Positions 13,377-21,186 of a DNA stretch of 21,686 nucleotides are shown here, in pieces (position 1 is the first letter of the stretch; each line of letters begins with the position of its first letter). The notes under the pieces were generated by a model. The model ran no database searches, was not told the origin of the DNA, and saw only the letters and a program-made list of their open reading frames with translations. Origin of the DNA: Bacteroidota bacterium (lineage in GTDB: Bacteria > Bacteroidota > Bacteroidia > Bacteroidales > Prolixibacteraceae); contig JAMDDG010000030.1 of assembly GCA_023488865.1 (NCBI GenBank), positions 1 to 21,686 of the forward strand. Reading direction: 5' to 3'. The position numbers were made by a program, and so were the translations under genes.

Positions 13377-14087
13377 ATGACCATCAAAGAGTACACTTTC
13401 AGTTACAAAGATCTGTCCATCGACCTGGCTGGCATTCATACTGCACTCGGCTATCCCGGATCCCCACTACCTGCCCCTTTTGATTCCTACCTGGAAGAAG
13501 TTTTGGATTTTGCCTCCCGTCTCACCGAAATCCGGGCTATCTGCCGAATAATTGATCCGGTTCAGTTGGAACCGTCGAAAGGAAGCATCCATGCTGATGG
13601 AAGGAGTTTCCTGGTAGGAAAAACTGTTTGCAAAGAGCTGAGAAATAGCGAAAAACTCCTGTTTTTTGTTTGTACAGCCGGAAAATCCATCAGCGATCAA
13701 TCGGCTAAATTGTTGAAAGGGGACGATCCTGCCAAAGGTTATATTTATGACCAGGTTGGGACCTTTCTCACGGAAGCTGCCGGCGACAGGATGCAGCAAC
13801 TTGTTCAGGAAGAGTTGGTCGCGAGTGGTGAAAGGATAACCAATCGTTACAGTCCGGGTTATTGCCACTGGGATGTGGCCGATCAGCACCGGCTTTTTTC
13901 TTTGTTTCCGCCTGCCCCGTGCGGGGTAACGCTCACGCCATCAGCCCTGATGCATCCGGTTAAATCGATCAGCGGGGTGATCGGCATCGGGAAAGAGGTC
14001 ACCTACCGTGATTATCCCTGTGCCTTGTGTCAGAGCCTGAACTGCATCTACCGGAAAGTTAATGACGGCAAAGCCGTTCGACATTGA
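13377..14087 (+). CDS. Methionine synthase activation-domain-like protein
   Basis: A 236-aa stand-alone relative of the MetH C-terminal activation domain, which in MetH binds S-adenosylmethionine for reductive remethylation of inactive Co(II) cobalamin. The characteristic block is RYSPGYCHWDVADQHRLFSL (157-176), then PCGVTLTPSALMHPVKSISG, then VIGIG, corresponding to the RxxPGYxxxxD...ltxSxxMxPxxSvSG region. The C-terminus adds a cysteine cluster, Cys215-x2-Cys218-x4-Cys223, plus Cys163 and Cys182, which could bind a metal or iron-sulfur centre. Such cysteines are absent from E. coli-type MetH. It is the last gene of the three-gene operon (4 bases after the homocysteine methyltransferase) and probably reactivates or docks with the corrinoid protein. 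The role in electron delivery is inferred. Confidence 0.82.
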   Translation: MTIKEYTFSYKDLSIDLAGIHTALGYPGSPLPAPFDSYLEEVLDFASRLTEIRAICRIIDPVQLEPSKGSIHADGRSFLVGKTVCKELRNSEKLLFFVCTAGKSISDQSAKLLKGDDPAKGYIYDQVGTFLTEAAGDRMQQLVQEELVASGERITNRYSPGYCHWDVADQHRLFSLFPPAPCGVTLTPSALMHPVKSISGVIGIGKEVTYRDYPCALCQSLNCIYRKVNDGKAVRH

Positions 14088-14149
14088 TTTTGCCGCATTT
14101 CTTTACTTAATATTAATATTCGGGGTATCCAAATATCAAATTGAATAGC

Positions 14150-14157
14150 TAACTTTG
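14150..14157 (+). promoter_or_regulatory. -7 promoter element of the aldolase gene
   Basis: TAACTTTG matches TAnnTTTG, 29-36 bases before the ATG, in a 98-base gap that otherwise holds only AT-rich sequence. No clear -33 element. Confidence 0.55.
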
Positions 14158-14185
14158 TGACCGTCAAATTAAAAAACATTTCATT

Positions 14186-15265
14186 ATGAACAGAATAGCT
14201 GAGGTTGTTAAGCCGGGCGTAGTTACCGGGACCGACTTACAATACATCTTTAAGGTTGCCAAAGCAAATAAGTTTGCCATTCCTTCAGTCAACGTGGTTG
14301 GCTCGTCATCTGTCAACGCCGTTATGGAAGCCGCAGTCGCAGCCAATGCACCGGTTATGATCCAGTTTTCCAACGGAGGCGCCATCTTCAATGCAGGCAA
14401 AGGATTGAAAATGGATGGTCAGAAAGCCGGTATACTCGGTGCGGTGGCCGGAGCCAAGCACATCCATACTTTAACAGAAGCCTATGGCGTACGTGTGGTA
14501 CTTCATACTGACCATGCTGCCAAAAAATTACTTCCCTGGATCGATGGTTTGTTAGACGAAAGCGAGAAATATTTCGCACAAACCGGTAAGCCTCTTTTCA
14601 GTTCACACATGCTGGACCTTTCGGAAGAGCCTCTTGTAGAAAACATTGAAATCTGCAAACGTTACCTCTCCCGTATGAGCAAAATGGGCATGACCCTCGA
14701 AATTGAACTCGGGATCACGGGTGGCGAAGAAGATGGCGTCGACAACAGCGGCGTTGACAACAGTCTGCTTTACACCCAACCTGCCGATGTTTGCTATGCT
14801 TACGAAGAATTAAGCAAAATATCCCCCAACTTCACTATTGCCGCTTCGTTCGGTAATGTTCACGGAGTGTACAAACCCGGAAATGTTAAACTGATGCCGG
14901 TTATCCTCAAAAATTCACAGGAGTACATCAAAGCCAAATTGGGCCTGAGCGACGAACATCCTGTTAACTTTGTATTCCACGGAGGATCAGGCTCTTCACA
15001 CGAAGAAATTCGCGAAGCCATCGGTTATGGCGTCATCAAAATGAACATCGATACCGATACCCAATGGGCTTACTGGGATGGAATCCGTCAGTTCGAAGCC
15101 AAAAATCACGATTACCTGCAAGGTCAGATTGGCAACCCGGAAGGCGCCGACAAACCCAACAAAAAATTCTACGATCCGCGCGTTTGGATCAGAAAAGGGG
15201 AAGAGAGCCTGATTGCCCGTCTGCAAGTGGCTTTTGAAGACCTCAACGCGATCAACAGCTTGTAA
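14186..15265 (+). CDS. fbaA: Class II fructose-bisphosphate aldolase
   Basis: Cleaves fructose 1,6-bisphosphate to glyceraldehyde 3-phosphate and dihydroxyacetone phosphate, and runs the reverse in gluconeogenesis; cytoplasmic, zinc-dependent. The 359-aa length is that of class IIA enzymes such as E. coli FbaA. Motifs: VVLHTDHAAKK (104-114) with catalytic Asp109 and zinc ligand His110, matching E. coli numbering, the GGEEDGVDN loop, the zinc histidine in ASFGNVHGVYKPG, and VFHGGSGSSHEEI with phosphate-binding glycines. YGVIKMNIDTDTQWAYWDGIR completes the family signature. It has its own promoter and is closed by a hairpin terminator at 15290-15318, so it is monocistronic. Confidence 0.96.
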   Translation: MNRIAEVVKPGVVTGTDLQYIFKVAKANKFAIPSVNVVGSSSVNAVMEAAVAANAPVMIQFSNGGAIFNAGKGLKMDGQKAGILGAVAGAKHIHTLTEAYGVRVVLHTDHAAKKLLPWIDGLLDESEKYFAQTGKPLFSSHMLDLSEEPLVENIEICKRYLSRMSKMGMTLEIELGITGGEEDGVDNSGVDNSLLYTQPADVCYAYEELSKISPNFTIAASFGNVHGVYKPGNVKLMPVILKNSQEYIKAKLGLSDEHPVNFVFHGGSGSSHEEIREAIGYGVIKMNIDTDTQWAYWDGIRQFEAKNHDYLQGQIGNPEGADKPNKKFYDPRVWIRKGEESLIARLQVAFEDLNAINSL

Positions 15266-15289
15266 AAAAACACAATATTTATTAAAAGG

Positions 15290-15318
15290 ACCGTCCGGGA
15301 AACCGTGGCGGTTTTTTT
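15290..15318 (+). terminator. Rho-independent terminator after fbaA
   Basis: ACCGtCC pairs with GGCGGT (one bulged T), loop GGGAAACCGT, followed directly by seven T. It starts 25 bases after the fbaA stop. Confidence 0.75.
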
Positions 15319-15323
15319 ATTGG

Positions 15324-15331
15324 TATTTTTG
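15324..15331 (+). promoter_or_regulatory. -7 promoter element of the OmpA-family gene
   Basis: TATTTTTG matches TAnnTTTG and ends only 7 bases before the ATG at 15339. If it is used, the transcript would be leaderless or nearly so. There is no clear -33 element. Confidence 0.4.
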
Positions 15332-15338
15332 CATTACC

Positions 15339-17273
15339 ATGAAGTTGCTGTTTGCATTTGTATTTCTAATCCTACTCCCGGTAGGCATCTATGCCCAAAA
15401 AACGACTTCGACCCAAAAGAAAATTGAAGCCTTGTACAACGAAGCATTGACTCTTTCGCAACAAGGTAATTCGTTGAAATCTGTCCAGCGGCTTTACGAA
15501 ATTTTGAAGCTGGACTCCACCTATTATCTGGCCCGTTTTGCTTTGGCAGACCTAAATCACGAAGCCGGGAAAGCGGAGGAAGAAATCGAAAATTTGGAGA
15601 GGGGATTGGCTCATTCGGGAGATTCTTACCCTGCCGGATTTAAGTTTTTGGCGGAAGCGCTCTATAAAAAAGGCGATTACAGCGAGGCGCTAACCCGGAT
15701 AGAACACTATTCCGCACTAAAAAAAACAATTAATCCAGCAGAACAGCTTTTGCTGGCATCCTGTCAATTTGCAGTGAATGCGGTCAAACATCCGGTTGCC
15801 TTTCATCCGGTCGACCCGGGCGATTCAATTAACACCGAAGCCGAAGAATATTGGCCTTCCCTCAATGCCGAAGCGAATGAGCTGGTCTTTACCCGCCTGA
15901 TAACAAAAGATAAGGAAGGGAAAAAAATAGCCTATCCGCAGGAAGATTTCTACTATTCCCTGTCTGATTCCGGCAGATGGCACAAAGCAAAACCGCTTGG
16001 GCCGCCGGTCAATACGGAAGAAAATGAGGGGGCCCAGACTTTATCCGCTGATGGACGGTTGCTGATATTTACCGGGTGCGGCAGGGCCGATGGCATCGGA
16101 AGTTGCGACCTCTATATCTCGGTAAATAAAGATGGCAAATGGACCCTGCCTGTCAATATGGGAGAGCCCGTCAACAGTGGCGCATGGGAGTCTCAACCCT
16201 CTCTTTCGGCTGACGGGGAAACCCTCTATTTTGTCAGCAGCAGGAAAGGAGGCAAAGGGAACATGGACATCTGGAAAGCTGAAAAAACCGGCGCTTCGCC
16301 CGACGGGGTACCTCAGTTTGGCAATGTCACCAATGTTGCTGAATTAAATACTCCCGGCAACGATCTTTCCCCCTTTATTCATGCTGATGGCAAAACATTC
16401 TATTTTGCATCGGATGGACGTCCGGGAATGGGAGGAACAGATCTCTTCATGACCCGGTTGGAGAATAACAAATGGACAGAGCCGGTTAACCTGGGCTATC
16501 CGATCAACACTTTCCGGAATGAAGAAGGCCTGACCGTCGAAATAGGAGGCGAAAAAGCTTGGTTTACTTCCAATCGCAATCCTGGCCATGGCCGTGATAT
16601 CTTTTATTTTACCTTATCTGATTCGTTGCGGCCCGATCCGGTCTCCTACCTGAAAGGATTTGTAGTAGATGCCCTGACCGGGAAAAAGCTGAAAGCAAAC
16701 ATTGTGCTTTCTAATCTTAAGACAAATAAGGTAGTCAGGAGTATTTCCCAGGAGGAAAATGAAGGTGACTTCCTGGTTTGCCTGCCATCCGGCAATAATT
16801 ATGGATTAAATATCACCCGAAAGGGATATCTTTTTTCATCTGAAAACCTTTCATTGGTAGATGGTTATACAAAAAACAGACCCAGGGAGATCACCATCCG
16901 GCTTCAACCTGTCGTGGCAGGTACTTTTACTACGCTAAAAAATATTTTCTTTGAGACCAATTCCTGGCAACTCAGGGAAGAATCGCAAACCCAGCTGGAT
17001 GAAATGGTTCAATTTATGAAACAAAATCCGGGAATTGTGATGGAGCTTGTTGGGCATACCGACCGGGTTGGCACCGAGAGCTACAACCTTGAATTATCCA
17101 AAAAACGGGCGGAGACAGTTGCATCAGAGTTGGTGAAAAGAGGGATTGAGCCCTACCGGATCAAGAGCAGGGGTGCCGGATTTTCTGTACCCGTTGGGGA
17201 TAATGCAACCGAAGAGGGCAGAAGCGCCAACCGCAGAACCGAATTTTGGATCAAAGAGGTGAAAAACGAATAA
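15339..17273 (+). CDS. PorE-like OmpA-family envelope protein (TPR, PD40 propeller, OmpA C-terminal domain)
   Basis: A 644-aa exported protein. A signal peptide (MKLLFAFVFLILLPVGIYAQ) is followed by tetratricopeptide-like helices (about 25-150, GDYSEALTRIEHYSAL). A PD40/WD40-like propeller comes next (about 170-430), with repeated blades such as TLSADGRLLIFTG, SLSADGETLYFVSS and FIHADGKTFYFASDGRPG. Then comes a carboxypeptidase-regulatory-like beta domain (about 437-525), and finally an OmpA C-terminal peptidoglycan-binding domain (about 535-640) with GHTDRVG, NLELSKKRAETV, GIEPYRIKSRGAG and GRSANRRTEFW. This domain order is that of PorE of the type IX secretion system, which anchors the machinery to peptidoglycan. 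Unlike P. gingivalis PorE, which is a lipoprotein, no lipobox cysteine is present, so it may be a paralogue. The ATG at 15339 is preferred over an upstream frame extension that runs through the fbaA terminator. A small lipoprotein gene follows after 6 bases. Confidence 0.85.
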   Translation: MKLLFAFVFLILLPVGIYAQKTTSTQKKIEALYNEALTLSQQGNSLKSVQRLYEILKLDSTYYLARFALADLNHEAGKAEEEIENLERGLAHSGDSYPAGFKFLAEALYKKGDYSEALTRIEHYSALKKTINPAEQLLLASCQFAVNAVKHPVAFHPVDPGDSINTEAEEYWPSLNAEANELVFTRLITKDKEGKKIAYPQEDFYYSLSDSGRWHKAKPLGPPVNTEENEGAQTLSADGRLLIFTGCGRADGIGSCDLYISVNKDGKWTLPVNMGEPVNSGAWESQPSLSADGETLYFVSSRKGGKGNMDIWKAEKTGASPDGVPQFGNVTNVAELNTPGNDLSPFIHADGKTFYFASDGRPGMGGTDLFMTRLENNKWTEPVNLGYPINTFRNEEGLTVEIGGEKAWFTSNRNPGHGRDIFYFTLSDSLRPDPVSYLKGFVVDALTGKKLKANIVLSNLKTNKVVRSISQEENEGDFLVCLPSGNNYGLNITRKGYLFSSENLSLVDGYTKNRPREITIRLQPVVAGTFTTLKNIFFETNSWQLREESQTQLDEMVQFMKQNPGIVMELVGHTDRVGTESYNLELSKKRAETVASELVKRGIEPYRIKSRGAGFSVPVGDNATEEGRSANRRTEFWIKEVKNE

Positions 17274-17279
17274 CGAAAA

Positions 17280-17666
17280 ATGAAAAATTTTAATCACATT
17301 CTCCTTCCATTTTTGAATAAATGGCAATTCGTTTCCAAAGTATTTGCTGTTTTGTTGGGACTTACACTACTAATTTCCGGATGTTCGGTTGAATCTAAGC
17401 TGAACAGAAGTTACAAAGGAAAATCTTTCACGGAGGTAATAGATAAAATGGGCGCCCCAACCAATATTGAGAATTTGGTCGGGGGTGGAACCATCCGAAG
17501 CTATGTAAATAAAAAGATGTTGCGTGAAACGCCGATCAATACGGGTCATTTTCAATACGATGAGTTTAACAGTCCCAAAGTGCTCCGGACAGAAATAACC
17601 CAATTTTTCGTAGACCCTTCCGGGAAAGTAAAGGAAATCAAATACAGTTGCGAATACAGCAGGTAA
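17280..17666 (+). CDS. Small lipoprotein, SmpA/BamE-like fold suspected
   Basis: A 128-aa protein with an unusually long charged N-region and a hydrophobic stretch ending in a lipobox LISGC, with Cys35 as the predicted lipidated residue. The mature part (KGKSFTEVIDKMGAPTNIEN, then LVGGGTIRSYV) resembles the opening of SmpA/OmlA (BamE-like) small domains, where a 'K-G-x-s-x-x-e-V-x-x-x-x-G-x-P' pattern precedes beta strands, and it ends in strands ITQFFVDPSGKVKEIKYSCE. It starts 6 bases after the PorE-like gene and is presumably co-transcribed with it, pointing to an outer-membrane role. The fold suggestion is pattern-based and tentative. The lipoprotein call is firm. Confidence 0.75.
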   Translation: MKNFNHILLPFLNKWQFVSKVFAVLLGLTLLISGCSVESKLNRSYKGKSFTEVIDKMGAPTNIENLVGGGTIRSYVNKKMLRETPINTGHFQYDEFNSPKVLRTEITQFFVDPSGKVKEIKYSCEYSR

Positions 17667-17668
17667 GC

Positions 17669-17687
17669 GGAAATTCCTTTTTTCCGG
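17669..17687 (+). terminator. Weak hairpin after the lipoprotein gene
   Basis: CGGAAA and TTTCCG form a 6-bp stem with a 7-base loop immediately after the stop codon. The T-run lies within the loop and arm, and none follows, so terminator function is doubtful. Confidence 0.3.
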
Positions 17688-17717
17688 ACTGAGATGAGGA
17701 GCTTTTATTTTTTTTTA

Positions 17718-17725
17718 TACATTTG
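17718..17725 (+). promoter_or_regulatory. -7 promoter element of the tRNA gene
   Basis: TACATTTG matches TAnnTTTG, 20-27 bases before the mature tRNA 5' end. Confidence 0.55.
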
Positions 17726-17744
17726 CACACGCAAAAAAAGTTCT

Positions 17745-17828
17745 GCCCAGATGGTGAAATTGGTAGACACGCCAGCTTGAGGGGCTGGTGCCGGTTACGG
17801 TGTGCAAGTTCGAGTCTTGTTCTGGGCA
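17745..17828 (+). tRNA. tRNA-Leu, anticodon GAG
   Basis: The acceptor arms GCCCAGA (17745-17751) and TCTGGGC (17821-17827) pair fully, with discriminator A at 17828. The anticodon stem CCAGC/GCTGG encloses loop TTGAGGG, giving anticodon GAG, which reads CUC/CUU leucine codons. A long variable arm (TGCCGGTTACGGTGT region) and a T-arm with GTTCGAGTC fit a class II leucine tRNA. CCA is not encoded. A promoter element upstream and a hairpin terminator downstream make it a self-contained unit. Confidence 0.95.
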
Positions 17829-17836
17829 CTGATCAA

Positions 17837-17876
17837 AAAAGGCAATTGATATTCAGTCGGTTGCCTTTTCTGTTTT
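17837..17876 (+). terminator. Terminator after tRNA-Leu
   Basis: AAAAGGCAA (17837-17845) pairs with TTGCCTTTT (17861-17869) around a 15-base loop, followed by CTGTTTT. Confidence 0.7.
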
Positions 17877-17919
17877 ATGTAAATAAAGAACTGTCATGCA
17901 ACTTCTCAAAAAAATATTG

Positions 17920-17927
17920 TAATTTTG
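17920..17927 (+). promoter_or_regulatory. -7 promoter element of the kdn/kds operon
   Basis: TAATTTTG matches TAnnTTTG. The kdnA ATG is 122 bases downstream, giving a leader of about 115 bases. I see no recognisable riboswitch in it, only a 12-codon ORF at 17941-17979 of doubtful meaning. Confidence 0.55.
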
Positions 17928-18049
17928 CAGGTCTTTAAAAATGCGGGCAAAAGGTTACATCGAAAAGTGGCTGCTTTGAAGTTGCTGATGGACTGGACCT
18001 GGCATGATTCTTGCAAAAAGATACAACTTTATAGATTAACAATTTTATT

Positions 18050-19243
18050 ATGGCAGGTACCGAACTATTCGGACAGGAAGAGCGGAAAGAGGTAATGGAT
18101 GTTCTCGAAACAGGCATACTTTTTCGCTACAATCACGATGCTCAACGAAACGGCGTTTACAAAGCCAAAATTTTTGAACAGGAATTCAGCAACTACCTTG
18201 GAATAAAACATACTCATTTTTGTGCCAGCGGCACGGCAGCTGACTCAATCTCGCTGGCTTCCTGCGGGATAGGGTATGGGGATGAAGTCATTGTTCCTCC
18301 GTATGGGTTCATTGCACCCATTGAAGCAGTTATGTTGGCAGGGGCTATTCCGGTTTTTGCCGAAATTGACGAAACCTTGTGCTTGAGTCCCGAAGGGATT
18401 GAAAAGGTAATTACCCCGCGGACCAAAGCTGTTTTGTTGATCCAGGTGTTTGGTTCTATGGGCAAGATGGATGAGATACTCGCAGTTTGCGCAAAGCACA
18501 ACCTTATTTTAGTGGAAGATGCCGCTCCGGCGCTTGGCGGAAGTTACAAAGGGAAAATGTTAGGCAATTTTGGCAAAATGTCGGCGTTCTCCTTCGATTT
18601 TTATAAAATTATTACCGCCGGCGAAGGCGGCGCAGTGGCAACCAACGATGACGAATTGTACGAGCGGGCACACAAATATTCTGATCATGGTCACGACCAT
18701 ATTGGAGAAGTGAGAGGCGCCGAACAGCATCCGATCCTTGGTTACAACTACCGTGGATCTGAACTTGGAGCAGCTGTCGTATTGGCACAATTGCGTAAGT
18801 TGCCCTACATGATTGAAAAACAGAAAGCCCATCAACAGATATTGAAACAGGTACTTCGGGAGTTTCCTGAAGTGAAACTGAGACTGGTCCCGGATGAAAA
18901 TGGGGATTCGGCCACTTTCCTCTCTTTCTTTTTGCCCGACAACGAGAAAGCGGTACGGACTTTTGAGGAGTTCCAGAAAGAAGGATTGAGCGCTTCTTAT
19001 TGGTACCGGAATAATTTCCACTACCATCGCCAATGGGGACATTTGAAGGAGTTGAAGTCCATCTTCAACCTTCCGGTGATGAAAATCAACAATGTTCCAG
19101 ACTACCGTAAATTAGCGGTGCCTCAGTCGGATGCAATCATGCAACGGCTGATGATGACCCAGATCATGGTCAACTGGAGCGAGGAGGAATTGAATATGCT
19201 GGCTTCCAAAATGAGGTCAGCACTTAAAAATGCGCTTAAATAA
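18050..19243 (+). CDS. kdnA: 8-amino-3,8-dideoxy-manno-octulosonate (Kdo8N) transaminase
   Basis: A 397-aa PLP-dependent DegT/DnrJ/EryC1/StrS aminotransferase that would transfer an amino group, from glutamate in the characterised Shewanella enzyme, to the 8-aldehyde of Kdo. Markers are ASGTAADS (59-66), DEVIVPPYGFIAPIEAV (78-94), Asp157 in LVEDAAPALGGSYKG for the pyridine nitrogen, and Lys186 in SFDFYKIITAGEGG as the PLP Schiff-base lysine. The stretch AHKYSDHGHDHIGE followed by VRGAEQHPILGYNYRGSE and LAQLRKL is distinctive of KdnA rather than other sugar aminotransferases. The downstream neighbour is the matching 8-oxidase (6-base gap), then kdsA. Alternative: another sugar aminotransferase for O-antigen. 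The neighbours argue against that. Confidence 0.88.
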   Translation: MAGTELFGQEERKEVMDVLETGILFRYNHDAQRNGVYKAKIFEQEFSNYLGIKHTHFCASGTAADSISLASCGIGYGDEVIVPPYGFIAPIEAVMLAGAIPVFAEIDETLCLSPEGIEKVITPRTKAVLLIQVFGSMGKMDEILAVCAKHNLILVEDAAPALGGSYKGKMLGNFGKMSAFSFDFYKIITAGEGGAVATNDDELYERAHKYSDHGHDHIGEVRGAEQHPILGYNYRGSELGAAVVLAQLRKLPYMIEKQKAHQQILKQVLREFPEVKLRLVPDENGDSATFLSFFLPDNEKAVRTFEEFQKEGLSASYWYRNNFHYHRQWGHLKELKSIFNLPVMKINNVPDYRKLAVPQSDAIMQRLMMTQIMVNWSEEELNMLASKMRSALKNALK

Positions 19244-19249
19244 AAAAAT

Positions 19250-20326
19250 ATGTTTAGAAATTATAAAGCTATAGGACGTATCCTTTACGGAAGAAATAGT
19301 TTTGACCAGTTAGATGATCTGTTGGGGGAATTAAGGGTTGAAAAAAATTCTTATGTACTTTTTCTTTTGGATGTATATTTCGAAGGAAAGGAATTTATGA
19401 AAAGGGTCCCTTTGCACGCACAAGATATTTTGAAGATAATTGAAGTAAAAGATGAACCTAAAACGAAAATAGTAGATGCAATCGTTGCGGAGGTGAAGAG
19501 CCTCAACAAAGGTTTGCCCGTTTCAGTTGTTGGGATCGGTGGAGGCAGTGTCATGGATTATGCCAAAGCTATCCGGCTCATGTTTACCAACGAGGGTTCT
19601 TCCGCACTTTACCAGGGAATCGACCTGATCAGGAACAAAGGGGTCCATTGCACGGTAATCCCAACCATCTCCGGAACCGGAGCAGAGGTATCCATGACAA
19701 CGGTTTTAACCGGACCAGAGAAGAAGCTTGGAATCAAAGGGAATTTTACCCCTGCCGACCAGCTGGTGATTGATCCTGCTTTGATTGCTTCCGTGCCTGA
19801 GCCTCACCGGTTTTACACGGCGATGGACTGCTATATCCACAACATTGAAGCATTGAACGGGCATCGTAAAACGGTAATGGGTGATTCCTTAGGTACCGAA
19901 TCGCTGCGTTTGTGCCGGGAGATCTTCCTGAGTGAGGATAGCCACACCCCCGAAAATGACGAAAAACTGATGATTGCCTCCTATCTGGGCGGACTTTCCC
20001 TAACCTATTCCGAAGTAGGCGCCTGTCACGCAATTTCTTATGGATTAGCTACCGTAACCGGAATCCACCACGGGGTCGGGAATTGCATCGTATTCAATCA
20101 GCTTGAAGAATTTTATCCCGAAGCGGTGAAAGAGTTCCGGGCGATGATGAAAAACAACAACATCGATCTGCCAAAAGGTTTCAATGCCAACCGTTCATCG
20201 GAAGAGATTGAAAAGATGATCGATGTTTCGCTCACCCTTATTTTTATGTGGGCGCATGTTTGCGGTCCGGACTGGCAGAAAATTATCACCCGCGAAAAAC
20301 TTCGCGGTCTGCTGCTGAAAATGTAA
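19250..20326 (+). CDS. kdnB: Kdo 8-oxidase (iron-containing alcohol dehydrogenase)
   Basis: A 358-aa type III alcohol dehydrogenase. With KdnA it converts Kdo to 8-amino-Kdo: KdnB oxidises the C8 hydroxyl to an aldehyde with NAD, then KdnA aminates it. Visible are the nucleotide-binding VVGIGGGSVMDYAKA (93-107), the family signature TISGTGAEVS (139-148), and candidate metal ligands Asp193 and His197 (AMDCYIHNIEALNGH), His260 (GACHAISYG) and His273/His274 (GIHHGVGNC). It lies 6 bases after kdnA and 10 bases before the kdsA start. Sequence alone could fit a generic iron alcohol dehydrogenase; operon partners kdnA and kdsA decide the call. Confidence 0.88.
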   Translation: MFRNYKAIGRILYGRNSFDQLDDLLGELRVEKNSYVLFLLDVYFEGKEFMKRVPLHAQDILKIIEVKDEPKTKIVDAIVAEVKSLNKGLPVSVVGIGGGSVMDYAKAIRLMFTNEGSSALYQGIDLIRNKGVHCTVIPTISGTGAEVSMTTVLTGPEKKLGIKGNFTPADQLVIDPALIASVPEPHRFYTAMDCYIHNIEALNGHRKTVMGDSLGTESLRLCREIFLSEDSHTPENDEKLMIASYLGGLSLTYSEVGACHAISYGLATVTGIHHGVGNCIVFNQLEEFYPEAVKEFRAMMKNNNIDLPKGFNANRSSEEIEKMIDVSLTLIFMWAHVCGPDWQKIITREKLRGLLLKM

Positions 20327-20336
20327 AATATTGCAG

Positions 20337-21173
20337 ATGAAGAAAATAATTAAGGTTGGAAATATAGAATGCGGAGCCGATAAGCTTTTTCTGATAGCAG
20401 GTCCCTGTGTGGTGGAAGATGAAAAAACGATGATGGATACTGCCGAATTTTTGGTGGGTTTATCAGAGAAATTGGATCTCCCGCTTATCTTCAAGTCCTC
20501 ATTTCAGAAAGATAACAGAAGTTCCGCCGATTTTTATTCCGGTCCCGGAATGGAAAACGGTTTGGCCATGCTTCAGAAGATCAAAGAGCAGTTTAAAGTC
20601 CCGGTTATTACGGATATTCATTACCCTGATCAGATTGCAGCCGCTGCTGAGGTAGTTGATGTTATTCAGATTCCGGCCTATCTGGTGATGCAGACGACGC
20701 TGGTTATGGAGGCAGCCAGAACAGGAAAAGTACTCAATCTGAAGCACGGGCAGTTTCTGGCGCCCGAAAACATGATCAAACCAGTCAGAAAAGCAGAACA
20801 AGCAGGGAATACGAATATTATGGTGACCGAGAGGGGTTACACTTTCGGCTATAACGATCTGATTGTTGATCCGCGTAGTTTTTATCATCTGCGCGCAACC
20901 GGTTATCCCGTGATCTTTGATGTGACCCATTCGATCCGTAAATACGGCATTCCGAGTTCGGATCCTGCGGGCGGTTCAAGGGAGTTCATCCCGACACTGG
21001 CCCGTGCCGGAGTAGCAGCAGGCATTGATGGGTTGTTCCTCGAAGTCCATCCTGACCCGTCCCGTGCATTGTGCGACGCGGCCAGTCAGATGTGCATTGA
21101 TGATGTGACAGAATTTCTGAAACCGCTTATTGATATTCACCAGGTAGAAGTCAAACACAGACCAAAATTTTAA
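20337..21173 (+). CDS. kdsA: 3-deoxy-8-phosphooctulonate synthase (Kdo-8-P synthase)
   Basis: Condenses phosphoenolpyruvate with D-arabinose 5-phosphate to Kdo 8-phosphate, the committed step to Kdo for lipopolysaccharide. The ATG at 20337 gives 278 aa; a TTG two codons upstream is less likely. Motifs: LIAGPCVVEDEKT (19-31), IFKSSFQKDNRSS (51-63), SGPGMENGL, VITDIHYPDQ, VDVIQIPAYLVMQT, LKHGQFLAPENM, TERGYTFGYNDLIVD, VIFDVTHSIR and the metal/active-site EVHPDPSRALCDAASQM. Cys24 in AGPC is the position that is Cys in metal-dependent KdsA enzymes and Asn in the E. coli-type metal-independent ones, so this is probably a metallo-enzyme. It is the third gene of the kdn operon, feeding Kdo to KdnB/KdnA. 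Confidence 0.95.
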   Translation: MKKIIKVGNIECGADKLFLIAGPCVVEDEKTMMDTAEFLVGLSEKLDLPLIFKSSFQKDNRSSADFYSGPGMENGLAMLQKIKEQFKVPVITDIHYPDQIAAAAEVVDVIQIPAYLVMQTTLVMEAARTGKVLNLKHGQFLAPENMIKPVRKAEQAGNTNIMVTERGYTFGYNDLIVDPRSFYHLRATGYPVIFDVTHSIRKYGIPSSDPAGGSREFIPTLARAGVAAGIDGLFLEVHPDPSRALCDAASQMCIDDVTEFLKPLIDIHQVEVKHRPKF

Positions 21174-21186
21174 TAAATAACTTTAT

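Noticed and set aside
15213..15338. Upstream extension of the OmpA-family protein
   Set aside because: It overlaps the fbaA coding end and passes through its terminator; the ATG at 15339 gives a clean signal peptide.
17941..17979. 12-codon ORF in the kdn operon leader as a regulatory peptide
   Set aside because: There is no run of regulatory codons, no alternating hairpins and no other support; likely chance.
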